Assembly: GCA_018296165.2 (NCBI GenBank)
Contig: JACKQL020000016.1
Location: forward strand, 372,001 to 436,000
Source: Termitomyces sp. T153
Taxonomy: Eukaryota; Basidiomycota; Agaricomycetes; Agaricales; Lyophyllaceae
DNA length: 64,000 bases
Reading direction: 5' to 3'
The translations under genes and the position numbers were made by a program. The notes under the pieces are model-generated. The model was not told where the DNA came from. It saw only the letters and a program-made list of their open reading frames with translations, and searched no databases. Positions 47,917 through 58,739 of this stretch are shown here, in pieces; the first letter of the stretch is position 1; each line of letters begins with the position of its first letter.

Positions 47917-48550
47917 ATGACCACCGACGAACTCTACAAACTCAGCCTCCAACACACTCCCTCACCCGAGTTCTACAATCCCCATACAAGGGCAAACAAG
48001 CCGTATCCTCCCATGCCTGCCCCGAGAATAAAGGGTAAGAAGAGGGAACAACCACCTGGTCCTCCAAACCCAGAGCACCCCGTCCAGTCTAAAGCGTATG
48101 CAAAATCCTTCTCTTCTATCTACACTCCCAAACCGAGACTTCTCACAGATTCCTCAAGAAAATCATCAATACCTCGTGGGGCACCTAGGAGATCGTAAAG
48201 ACATGCGCCGATAGGTTAGTAGACAGTTCGAAAGTATTCAAAACGAACAAGAAGGGCAAAAGGATCCCTGTCGAGGACACCGGGGACGGCCCAGTCACAC
48301 AACCAGTCTGGGTTTGGAAATTGGTCAGCGTCGTCGACCCTGCGTCAATCAAACGCCACCCAAAGCCCACACCACAGCTCATCGAGCCCTTCGGCGCAGA
48401 GGTTGGTGTCGGCAAGGACTTTAGCCACCTCAATGAGAGGCGCCAGACTTTGAGATGGAGGTACCCCCGTTGAGAGCGGCTTGGGAGAGAGAGCTGGAGC
48501 GACCAAGAGTCATAGTGGATCCAGCAGAGGGAGCGGGCAGAAAATGATCA
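47917..48550 (+). pseudogene. Captured exon-like segments, Pro-rich and charged, unrecognised
   Basis: An open piece from ATG 47917 (MTTDELYKLSLQHTPSPEFY) to 48198 is Pro/Lys-rich. After a short intron-like gap a second piece follows (VDSSKVFKTNKKGKRIPVED, then EPFGAEVGVGKDFSHLNERR, about 48215-48440). Then, in a shifted frame, VPPLRAAWERELERPRVIV ends at 48545. They probably derive from one host gene. No domain is recognised. Confidence 0.4.
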
Positions 48551-48727
48551 GATTTGCGTTGGAATGGTGAACGAAAGATCTCTGCCCCCGCCCGCATTAC
48601 CATCATACTCCAGCCCTTTGCGACTGAAACGCTGCTCACGACAGGAAAGTATCTCCTCTGCAAACGAGCAGCACATACTCAAAAGTACAAGCGGATATGA
48701 GGCCGATCTCAATAATCCCGATTGTGA

Positions 48728-51095
48728 TTGCAGCAATTACAAGCCAGTTCCCCCACCTCACCCACTCCCTTCTCCTCCCCAACATCTCGCATCAAACAAT
48801 ACCCCTCCATCCCCTCGCCATGCCCGTCGTCTCAACGGTCTGCCTCCCTGACCAAGTTCGCCACACCTTCTTCGCCACCCCCAACGGAGACCTTTCTTGG
48901 CAATCCTGAGATTAGACAATTTACTACTGCACCTCCACTTTTGCCTAATTGGCTGACTTTCAAACCTGACGAAAACGTTGTCTCATCATATACTTCCCAT
49001 GGTTGTACTGCCTCAGATGCAGCAATTGAACATGAACAATCTTTGCGAGCTGCAGACCAATACAGTTTGAGGACTCGACCATATGCTTTGGGAGCCGGGC
49101 TTCATCCACAGCCCTCAAAAGAGAATCTTTCTCCCTCGAAAGATAGACAAAACCGATATGCAACCGAAGAAGACCCCATCCAATCCAATTCTTGGGTCGT
49201 CGTAAACGGTCGCTCCGATGACCAAGAGCCTTCACCTCCCACGCAAGAAACAACCGCCACTGTTTTGCCTCAATCCGCTGCTCGACCGTCTCAGTCTTCT
49301 TCGCGTAGAATAATTTCCCCGTATACTGGCTGCCCCCTTGCTATTCCCACACCTCCTCAACATCCAGCTCCAGTTCCTATGCCCTCCCACGAGGTACATG
49401 AGACACAACCGCCTCCACGTCCTTCTGCAGGTGTTCCTCTACCATCCAAACTTTTCGCCTGGAGGGGAGAGCAGAGAACGCTTTCCTCGAGCAACCAGTG
49501 GAATCGCATGCCAAAAGGCAGTAAAAGTGTAGACAACCTCCGTGCACTTAACAACAATCTGGCCATACAACGTCCTCCGCCTTTACCTATGAGCCGGCCC
49601 ACGGGTCAGGCGCCCCTCATCCCTTCATATTCTCCATATTCATCTGGGCTGCCCAGATCATATGACTCTCGAACTCCTCCACGACCCTTGCCTATGCGAG
49701 GACCTCTATATGGTAGTGCTGGTGAACTGGGGCGAGAGGTCTCGACCTCTCGTGGCGCATCTTACAATTTGCCTAGTAGCCAAGATCCATACCCGTGTCC
49801 CCAATCTGCGTCGGGAGATTCTATGAACTCTCTCACAACGCATAGACATCGTATGCAGTCCCCCACAGATTCAGGAGACAACATTTGATCTCCACGCGCT
49901 ATTTCTCCCGGCCGTCAACACTCTGCATCTCGGCTAGAAACCAGTCTTTTGACCTGCTCCGATATGTCGTCAGATGGGCCAAGCGGGGCTGAGACTTCCT
50001 ACTTGACACCACCGCGCACACCAATCAGTCCTCGAAGCCCACTGGGCCCGAATTGGGATCAGGCTAGTTCTTCGCGACCGTTGACATCGGACAGCAAACC
50101 TAATCATGGCCTACATGAGTTGCATTGAGGTTTGGAATCAACCTTACAGCCAGAAGATCAACAATGGTTTGCGGCTACTATGAATAGTACGTCTGAAGGA
50201 ACCATTGTTGCATCGCGGGCACAGGCGAATGGAAGAACTGCAAGGCCATATACGCCTCCCCCTCCTTCAGCAACATCTGAGATGTCTGAATCGACATTCA
50301 CTAAGCGCTACAAATCCAATGTCGACCTTGATGATTATGGGACATCCATCTGGAAGAAGCGTCCGACGGCTGAATCAGACAAACTCAAGTCTATCTTACG
50401 CCCGCCTCTCAAAGTGCAGATCGAGCCGGTCAGCCCGACTTCTGACTCGAACCCGCAACAGTTGTCCTCTTTTCCTCCTTCGCTCCCACCGCCTCATCGG
50501 TCGGTCACTCCATTGCAACTTGACTTGCATCCTCCAGCTCAACTTCATCTGAGACGTCCTCCCGCCAGCGCATCAAAGGGTCCAAGAGGCAGTACTTTTA
50601 CCGATTGACAAAGCTCAACATGGGCTACACACCCACCTCCTGAAGACGTCTATGAACGACTCGAAGAGTTCTTCCCCGAACATGACCTCGATAAACTGGT
50701 TATTGAGGCCAGCTCTGGTGGATCATCCCCTATGGCGGTGGAGCCAGCAGTAACTGCTTCTCCCATTCTTGCACAGTCAGAGAGAGAAAAGACGCGCGCA
50801 CGTAACAAAAATATCAATTCGCATTGTCGCTGAGGAGCACAAGAGACTGATTGATCGGTCTTCGCGCGAAGATGCTGCTTCCTACTCGAACGTCTCCAGG
50901 AAACGCAGCACCAAGTTGTGGGGAATCAAGCTGGAGGAGGTCACGCCCGCGCAGGTAAAGATGCCAATGCTAGGGGGTCATCCAGCCCCGGATTCTCCTT
51001 CAAATGGCAGTAAGTGATACTGGTCCAGTCTAACCCGTGTGCCTCACTGAAAATCAGGCACAGCTACGTTTAAATGGGTCAGAGGAGAGTTAAGT
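48728..51095 (+). pseudogene. BCK1: Captured N-terminal half of MAPKKK Bck1, kinase domain missing
   Basis: One frame runs from 48728 to beyond 50608, interrupted only by three TGA codons (49886-49888, 50126-50128, 50606-50608). It encodes the disordered Ser/Pro-rich regulatory half of a basidiomycete Bck1, the MAPKKK of the cell-wall integrity pathway. The diagnostic block just before the kinase is present: QSSTWAHTPPPEDVYERLEE, FFPEHDLDK, IRIVAEEHKRLIDRSS and KRSTKLWGIKLEEVTPAQ (50609-50970), after a small frame change near 50780. A GT-AG intron (about 51010-51056) leads to TFKWVRGEL, the first residues of the kinase domain. There the sequence stops and the Cch1 piece begins. The HDLDKLVIEA motif has Leu where I expect Pro, a CCG-to-CTG type change. 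It cannot be a kinase. Confidence 0.82.
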
Positions 51096-51605
51096 ATCCT
51101 TTGATACGAGGTGGGACGGAAGTGCCATCGGAGGTAGAGAGAGTCAAAGGAAGGGCAGCTTGTATGGTTAAGACGACAGCATTAATGATAATCAGCACAA
51201 GAATGATAGGTTCAGTCCACCTGTGAACATGAAAATCAGTCCAAGGTGAACATATTACACAAGCATAACATACGGGTACACAAGAAAATTGAAGAGAGCC
51301 AGTCGAAGTTTGCTGTCTGTCCCAAAAAACCCTAGCGTCCGACCACAAAGAGGTAAAGCCTTCGTAAGATCAGGGATCGGGTTCTCGTCAGTGGCCTGTT
51401 CCTCCTCATCCTCGAGACAGAGTTGACCCAGCCAAGTTGACCACGCATATGGACGCACGACGTAGGTTTTGGGATAGAGATTTGATTGCCGAACCTGTCT
51501 TCTTCAAAGGCAATGGTGTAACACTGTATCGCATGGTCCTCTGACGGCTACGCGGTGTGAGAGCTACATTTCGTTTGGGATCTGTCTCGTCATACTCCTC
51601 AGCGC
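51082..51605 (-). pseudogene. CCH1: Captured fragment of voltage-gated calcium channel Cch1
   Basis: On the minus strand from about 51600: LTPRSRQRTMRYSVTPLPLK and GSAIKSLSQNLRRASICVVN, a frame change, then NPIPDLTKALPLCGRTLGFF and LRLALFNFLVYP. An intron (GTATGT...CACAG, about 51281-51233) leads to WTEPIILVLIIINAVVLTIQ, the first transmembrane helix of channel domain I, and PPRIKGYL, where it ends at the junction with Bck1. Cch1 is the plasma-membrane high-affinity Ca2+ channel, normally about 2,000 residues with four domains, so only a small N-terminal piece is present. It is oriented toward the Bck1 fragment and abuts the right terminal repeat. Confidence 0.83.
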
Positions 51606-51613
51606 AAATCTAA

Positions 51614-52725
51614 TCTAGAGTTAGGGAGCCAAACGATCACAAATGCACATTCTTTCTCATAATTCCATCACAATGCCAATCTTTCAGCTCAAATACACCA
51701 GCACAGAGCTGACCACGATGCCTAATTTTGAGATCCTGTATGATAACATCTGCATAGGGTCCACCATTTCCATCCATCTGTCACAGGTCAGTGTTGAGAT
51801 TTTTCTATGACTACACAGAATTAACAAGCTTCAGGCGCGCGAGTCTCTGTCTTGTGTTGTCAAACTGGAGCGCAACAACGACCAACCAATCCTCAACCAG
51901 ACACAGGAACTCATTGTTGTTGACGAACCCCCCTCGACGACGCCGTCCAACCAATCAAGAGTCAACCAGACATGCACAACAACGCTGTCCCAGGTAGTTG
52001 CGCAGCGCTTGGGCCGCACGAAATCTCGATCTGCTCATTACCGACCATATAGCATTCCGCGCGCTGTCCACGGCCGGCGAATTTGAATTCGAGAGGCTTG
52101 TAGATCAGATTGATTTTGGTGATTTTCCTTTCAAGTCAATGCCCTGTCTGTCCTGCTGATTTAGCCCTCATTTTTCTTGACTTCAGCTGTTGTTCATCTG
52201 TTTCTTGGAGTTTGTTGGGAGTCTATAATTTTGTACACTATGTTACCGACTCAGTAGTATGTATTAAGCGTCTTGATGAGCGAATCGATGGTTGCGCGCT
52301 GAGCGACGCGACACGTGTTTCTGTATATTGTTTCTATATAATATTATTACATTTTTTTATTGCGTGTTTCTTGAGAAATATCATACGTTATGCCGACACG
52401 TGTTTCTTGAGAAGAATACAGAGTATTTCTCGAGATACAAACTAAGAACAGGACAAAGGTTTTTTGAGAAACACGTGCTAAAACATATCACGTGTTTCTC
52501 AAGAAAATCATCGAGAACATTTCAAATATTTTGAGGATTGTTTCTTCGGAAAAAACACGGAAAAATTTATCATTCTACGAAAGAAACATTAAGATAATAT
52601 TTAATATATTTATTGAAATTTTCTGACACAAAATTTAGCATGTTTCTTGAGAAAAAGGTGTCAGAAATTGAAAAACATATTTCTGACACCTTTTTCTCAG
52701 GAAACACGCTACATTTCCTGAAGTG
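51614..52725 (-). repeat. Right outer terminal inverted repeat
   Basis: The inverted partner of 21459-22556. It keeps more CG dinucleotides in the inner part (for example GACGACGCCGTCC), where the left arm shows TG or CA. It contains the same TTTCTTGAGAAA-CACGTG units (about 52365, 52400, 52465, 52490). The terminus is CCTGAAGTG at 52717-52725. Confidence 0.92.
52637..52702. repeat. Fold-back hairpin at right tip
   Basis: TTGAGAAAAAGGTGTCAGA and its complement TCTGACACCTTTTTCTC form arms around a short loop, mirroring 21479-21543. Confidence 0.9.
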
Positions 52726-53939
52726 CTGGTCAATGAGGCATTGACCTTATTCCAGGCAGCCTGCAAAAACACTGGCTGCTGTAGACTGTTAGACATGGGC
52801 TATGATGGGGATGCCAGTAGTGACCACCATGGCATCAACAGAGGCTGGGTCAGTTATTCCTGTAGAACAGCACATAGTGCAATGTAAATCCACTGGGTCT
52901 CTATAGAGAGTGTTGACTTGGGAAGATTGAATTGCCTTATAGGGATTCTGCAATGGTGATCTGAATGACCTTCATCAATTTGACAGCACTGTTATCAACA
53001 AGTAAGTAAGTCACAATGATGCCTTTGAATTTTCACCCAAGGGATAACTTATCAAGTCTCATACATGTTCAAGATCTTTGAAATACAATGACTGGAAGGT
53101 GGTTCAAAATCAGTCCAATACTATGTTGACAGTTCCAAGCATGGGCTTCAGTACTGAGGAGGGATTGAAGCTCAATGATTGACAGTATGTATCATGGAAC
53201 ATAGATTGAGAAGGAACATACTGGGCACTGGCAATCTGTTATGATTGAGGACCTCTAAGACATGTGATAAGTATATAGTCTGAGTGACACCAATAACTGA
53301 TTGTGGCAGGGGCAAACATCAATGTTAATGTGTACAATGTCATTTGTTATTTTGTAAGTATGTGCCACCAACACATTGGTCAATGATTTGATTTTATTTG
53401 ATTTGATGCAATGTGTACTCTCCCCTCCACTGTTCAATGTCTCTCACTGGCCAGGTTCCCATGTTCTTTACCCAATGGCCCTGCAGCTTTCAGCCAGTTC
53501 TTTCAGAATTTCTGGAATCTCTAGGCATAAGCAGGCTTTGCAGAGTCAGATTCACATCTGAATCTTGAGCTTGTTGAGCTGGGATCAACCCTTGTGAAGT
53601 CATTGTGAGGTTAGTACTTCAAACTTAAATAATCATGCATTATAGTAAGTGTTTGTGACTATACTCCAAGCTTCAGGCTTCAGGATTTGAGGCTCATTGT
53701 TCATTTGGAGACTTGGACCCTACTATCCTCTAGATAACACTAACAAGCCCTGCTCCTTACTCTCCTAGTCACCTTCAGAACCCTACTTGGACCCTACTAT
53801 CATCTAGATAACACTAACCTCTGGTTTAAGAACTTGGCCACTAAACTAACTCTTCTATTTGAGAAATGAATTCTGAGGTCTACAAAGTAGCCAAGGCTTT
53901 AATCCATCTTCAACTGCCAAATTTTGGCCACAATTTTTG
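52726..53939. other. CpG-poor flank without recognisable gene
   Basis: No supported coding region is visible. CG dinucleotides are very rare, as on the far side of the 31 kb insertion, so this is the other half of the same decayed target region. Confidence 0.6.
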
Positions 53940-54490
53940 CTCCCATGTGAAAAGGTTAGTGGACATGTGATCTGGTCTGACTAGGTATCCTTTTCTTGTC
54001 CTCAATTTTTGCTCCCTTCCAGCTATTACCACCAGCTATATAACGAAAATAAACACCATGTGACTTTGATCTACTCTGTTCTCAGTTTTTGCTCCCTTCT
54101 GGCTAATACCACTGGCTATAGAATGAAAATGAACATGATGTGACTTTGACCTACTCTGACCAGGTATCTTTGTCCTTGAATTTTGCTCCCTTAAGCATGT
54201 GATCTGGTCTGACTGGGTATCCTTTTCTTGTCCTCAATTTTTGCTCCCTTCTGGCTATTACCACTGGCTATATAATGAAAAAGACCACCAGGTGACTTTG
54301 ACCTACTCTGACTGGGTATCCTTGTCCTTGATTTTTGCTCCCTTAAGCACATGATCTTGTCCTCAATTTTTGCTTCCTTCTGGCTATCACAAGCAGCTAA
54401 TATATGAACACTGTGGGACTTTGACCTACTCTGTCCTTAAAATCTGCTCCCTCCCAGCTATGTTCTTTGGCTATTACCACCAGCTAATCA
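53940..54490 (+). repeat. Degenerate tandem repeats
   Basis: The phrases CTCAATTTTTGCTCCCTTCT, GGCTATTACCACTGGCTATA and GTGACTTTGACCTACTCTG recur four to five times in the same order at about 90-150 bp spacing, with diverged copies. I see no gene. The block may be a decayed satellite or part of an unknown repeat. Confidence 0.8.
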
Positions 54491-54752
54491 ATGAAATTGC
54501 TTTTTTTCATTATTTTTTCCCTTCTTGTTCTGTTATTCTGTAATATTCTTTAATATTTCTGTTTTCTTTTTGTTTTTTAATTATGGTGTTCTATTTGGAC
54601 TAAAAAACACTACAGATAATATATATTTTGTATTCTATTCAGGACAGCTTTGCAATGTGTCTGTGTTCATGACAACCAGTCAAATTTATGAAGGTAATTT
54701 CAAAAATGTGTTAACTTTCCATTATTTGTGAGATGAAATATTTAACAAAAAT

Positions 54753-54950
54753 GCTGGGCTGGCTGATTAGTCAGCTGCTGCTATAGCAATGGATTGTGTA
54801 ATCTGCTTGACAAAAACACTGGGCTGGCTGATTAGTCAGCTGCTGCTACAGTAATGGATTGTGTAATCCACTCAACAAAAACACTGGGTTGGTTGATTAG
54901 TCAACTGCTGCTACAGCAATGGATTGGATACTGCAAGTGACCCAGATATG
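54753..54950 (+). repeat. Three ~66-bp tandem repeats (a fourth copy at 55618-55690)
   Basis: The unit GGGCTGGCTGATTAGTCAGC plus GCTGCTACAGCAATGGATTG starts at about 54753, 54819 and 54885. A diverged copy lies 730 bp further on. GCTGATTAGTCAGC is itself nearly palindromic. Confidence 0.9.
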
Positions 54951-57576
54951 AAACATGACCTGGATATGAAATGGCACAGGTATACACCACACCACATACT
55001 TGTCACAATTCTTCTCCAATTCTTTTGTAGATTATTTTCAGCAATGCCAGACATATCATACATAGATATCTTAACTCAGATCCTGTGTATGTGAAGCAAA
55101 AAAAAAGTAGCAAAAATCAAACTTGTGAGGATGGTTCAATTTTGCTATTTCATCTAGTTTCACCTGTAGATTGTCAGCATGTATTAGAATTTTTCTCAAA
55201 GTTGTCATGTAAGTGAAAGTACATAATTTCTACTGATCTGGCTCAATTTGAACATCTATAATGTGTATCAGAGGGAGAAAGCAGCTTCAAATGACAAAGG
55301 GAAAAATTGGCATGACAGATATTTAAACTCAGCTTGGCATCCTACCCTGGACTCTTTGCAGACCATGACACAGAGTCCTCCAGCTTGGAAGGGTTACATA
55401 CCCATCATGTTTCATTTAATGTTCAAAACAACCCTTCTATTGGGATGTCTCTAGCATCCTTCCTCAAATGAGAAAAAAAATACAAAACTTGGCACACTCA
55501 TACTTTATATACTAGAGATCTAAGTTTCTTATTTTCTGAGGAATATGTAGGATATTGATGGAAGCTGAAGTCATCCAAAATCTCATTACATATCTGGGTC
55601 ACTGACAGTTATCTGTTTGATGAAAACAATGGGTTGGTTGATTAATCAGCTGCCACTACAGTGATGGATTGTGTAATCTGGGTCAGCTGAAATTGCATGG
55701 TTAACCTCCATTCCTTTGGCCAGTCAATTGACAAGTGTTGTCTGGCAGTGTTGTTTTTTCTGATAAATTCAGTTATGTGCCTTTGTACTATTATGTAGTC
55801 TTCTGACAAATTTACATAACATTAGTCATTTTTTTGGATGTCTTATTTTGTGAAAACATGTAAATATAACAGTTTATTACAAGGAAATCTGTATACAACT
55901 GTATTATGTATCATTTTTAGTCACATTATAATGTAGATACATTGAATCTACTACAAACAGATTGATGAGTTCTAGTAGACCTTGGACTTGCCATGCACTT
56001 CAACAGCCCATTCTCAATGGTATGTAATCACTCCTCAAAAAGGAACCAACTTACATAGATGTGATTATTCTAAAAAGAAGGTCCTTGTCAGCCTTAGCAC
56101 ATTCCTTTTCAGAAAGTTTCACATTCTTGAAAATAGCTTCCATCAGTTTCTCATCTCTGTCATCACATTCTATCTTAGGTTTGCTGTGCACTCCAATGCC
56201 CCTTTCTCATTGGTACATGCTCAATGTATAACTTTGTTCAATACAAGTTGTAGTGTAGGGACTCAGAAGTGGCTTATGCTCTTCTGATTGCAAAGTATAT
56301 ACTTCTCTCCAAGGTTATCTTCCTTTCAATAAATATGTATTGTAAGATAGTAAAACAAGACTTAATTTTGCTGATCACATATGCAAAGTCCCAATCATCA
56401 GTCTCAATTCTGAAACATAAAAATAAGAAGTATTAAGACAATGGAATGGTATGTGGTGAGAATGAGGTCTGGACTTACATTGTGATATTCCAACAGGAGA
56501 AAAAATTATATAGAGGGGCCAGATTTTGAAGTCATTCTGTGGTCTTCCAGTGGAATGACTTCTTGAATCCCTTGAAGTAATTTGTGGACCTTGGTGCGAG
56601 AGTTCAAACTAAGTCATGAGTTGCAAGTAGCATGAGAACTCCTGTTATGAGAAAACAAATCTACATACATGACCTACATGGTACTGTCAGCATGCTAGGT
56701 TCCAAGCAGTCATAGTGTCATGCATACCAGCATGGAATTAACATAGACTATGTAGTTGTGGGCAGGTTAGATTGTTCCAAGCAGAGTAAGTGTCCATGGC
56801 AGTACAAACATTTTCCATTGACCAAGAAAAAGACTGATGCAAAGCTGTCAATTCAATTTCTACAAGAGTTGTGTTCCATTTGAGGACATACAGACATAAA
56901 GAATGCTTGTTTGAGGGGTGAGATAGTACTAAAATGAAGTTTATAAACATTCAATAATGGACTGGATACTTGACCACCCACTATAATGAGTGTACATGCC
57001 GCAGTTATGCTTGTTAGAAGCCCAGTTCCGATGCTATTGGCTCCTTATTACAAATATATTGGATGAAACAAGACTTTCCTGAATGTAACCAGATGTTTAA
57101 TCACATTTTTGGACCTAATACAAGAAATTTGTTTGTTAATCTTGTGATTTGTCAAATCAGCTTATCAAGAGTCATATTGACCTTCTGAATCCAGTCTGCA
57201 TCCTGTTTAGGAAGTAGACAAGTGATATGCTTATAGCCATGTCACAGGCAATCAATAGAACTAGGCCAGCTGAGAGTAATTTCTACATCCACCATGGTCA
57301 GAGCTATTAGCCTCTGTCTCAAATATTTAGTTAAATCCTACCCTTGCTAATGGTCCTTTAATTTGGACTGTTTCAAAAGACCCATACCTGTTTAACGCAT
57401 CTAAAAATTGTGATTATAGTGACAGTTGAACACTGACTCAAGGATATTGGTTGCTAAAAGAAGAGGCAAATTCTGTCATTAGAGCATAGATGTAAGTGAA
57501 TAGAACATTTCTTACTCAGTACAGTACCTATAGGAAGATTAACATCACAAACAAGGACAGCTCAATACATGTTGAC
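54951..57576. other. AT-rich, CpG-poor region without recognisable gene
   Basis: Only short chance frames are present on both strands. Some phrases recur (for example near 55990-56030 and 56170-56215, containing GCACT and CAATG words around a shared CAT-rich core), which suggests old repeat DNA. CpG becomes normal only from about 57.9 kb. Confidence 0.55.
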
Positions 57577-58565
57577 TTACAGAACTCTGCAAGGCATGTC
57601 ACAAGCTGAGAGAAAGATGTAAACCTCTTTCAATGAATATACTGAAAGGAGATAGTGCATACAATGAACATAACAATCGGTCTTTGACACCAATGCCTCT
57701 TGCTGACTATGAAGAAGAATAGACTCAGACATGAGAAATTGAGAAAGATGAGCTTCCTGACGGCAATATATTCTCCATGCATAAAAACTAGAAAATTTGT
57801 AGGATGAGCATGGGTGGCATGACTGGAACTTTATGGTAAGAATGCACCATTGAACCAATATAGCCACAATGATCTAGCTGTTGGTGAGTACAGCACCTGT
57901 AGCTCAAAGCTTGGAAGATAGCATACCGTTATGGTTGTGAAAACCTGTAGATTGCCACTTACATAATGTTTAGTTCTCCCATTGGGTGAATCAGTCTACG
58001 TACTCCACTTATTCTTCAATAATCTTTAAGTCCACTTCCCTGGATTGAACCAATAGAAGAACACTTACGTCTCAACAATAGTTACTGCCAGTTCTGCCAT
58101 AGGTGCTCTTGATATGATATACAAATAGTACGATGCAGCCACCAGAAGCGCCACTTGTGCAGTCTCAAGAATGCTAATACAGTACAAATCATCATTTTCC
58201 TCGTCTAACCAGGACATGTTGGAAGTTCAACGGACAACAAAAATGCCACCTGCAAATGCAAATGTTTATTGAGCAACCTATCATCCATCTGATGAAAGAA
58301 ACTCACTAGGAATTTCAGAAATCTGTGGTCATTGGGATAGGTGTGAAAGTAGAACACCGTTTGTGAGCATGTGAGACCAAAAAGTCTGATGAATTGTGAG
58401 GCGAAGCATAAATCCCAAAGGAAAATCTCTGTACGGAGCACAGGTCATACAAGCTGGATGACAGAAATAAGCAAGTTTGTTCCCATCCAATGGAAGTGAC
58501 ATACCTGCAAGGAACGGTGCATCCATGATTGCTGCGTTGAAGATCACTGTCTGAGGAATGGGCAC
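57577..58565 (-). pseudogene. DUF6534-like multi-pass membrane protein, damaged
   Basis: On the minus strand, MDAPFLA (about 58528) precedes a GTATGT...CCAG intron, then IRLFGLTCSQTVFYFHTYPN and DHRFLKFL (about 58400-58300), the hallmark QT-x-Y...YP-D block of this Agaricomycete membrane family. A further intron leads to a hydrophobic segment (ETAQVALLVAASYYLYIISR, about 58160-58110). IIVAILVQ then splices to FYAWRIYCRQEAHL (about 57870-57760). Frame changes and one in-frame TGA after the first intron suggest a pseudogene. The family has seven predicted membrane helices and no known function. Confidence 0.45.
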
Positions 58566-58739
58566 TCGCCTGGTGAGATAGAGGACTAGGTCCTTTTAAA
58601 TTGACATACAGAAAAGGCCATGATGTCGCACCGGTGAGCCGTAATTGTACATCAATGCCATTGTTAGACAGATGTGAGTGGCTGTGTTGAGATCGCATGA
58701 CCCTTAGGTATGAGCTGTTACATGAGACTTGAATACGAT

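Larger units (their letters stand above)
21459..52725. mobile_element. 31.3 kb inverted-repeat-bounded composite transposon with captured host genes
   Basis: The unit is bounded by ~1.1 kb terminal inverted repeats beginning CACTTCAGGAAATGTAGC at both ends. The direct dinucleotide CT abuts both termini, so a 2-bp target duplication is possible but weak. The CACT start fits the CACTA/EnSpm superfamily. Inside are host gene fragments on both sides and a nested Plavaka-type transposase with its own inverted repeats and cargo genes. CpG is frequent inside and nearly absent just outside on both sides, so it inserted after its target had decayed. Whether the outer repeats belong to the same family as the inner transposase cannot be settled here. 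Confidence 0.85.

Noticed and set aside
49886..50608. Recoded UGA (readthrough or selenocysteine) as explanation of the TGA codons
   Set aside because: TGA also appears in captured fragments and dead retrotransposons, fungi generally lack selenocysteine insertion, and CpG decay explains the pattern more simply.
48728..51095. Functional MAP kinase kinase kinase
   Set aside because: The sequence stops at the first residues of the kinase domain and has three in-frame TGA codons and a frameshift.
21459..52725. Starship-type giant transposon
   Set aside because: No tyrosine recombinase (DUF3435) captain gene is present; long terminal inverted repeats and a Tnp2-like transposase point to CACTA/Plavaka. 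Starships are known from Pezizomycotina, not from basidiomycetes.
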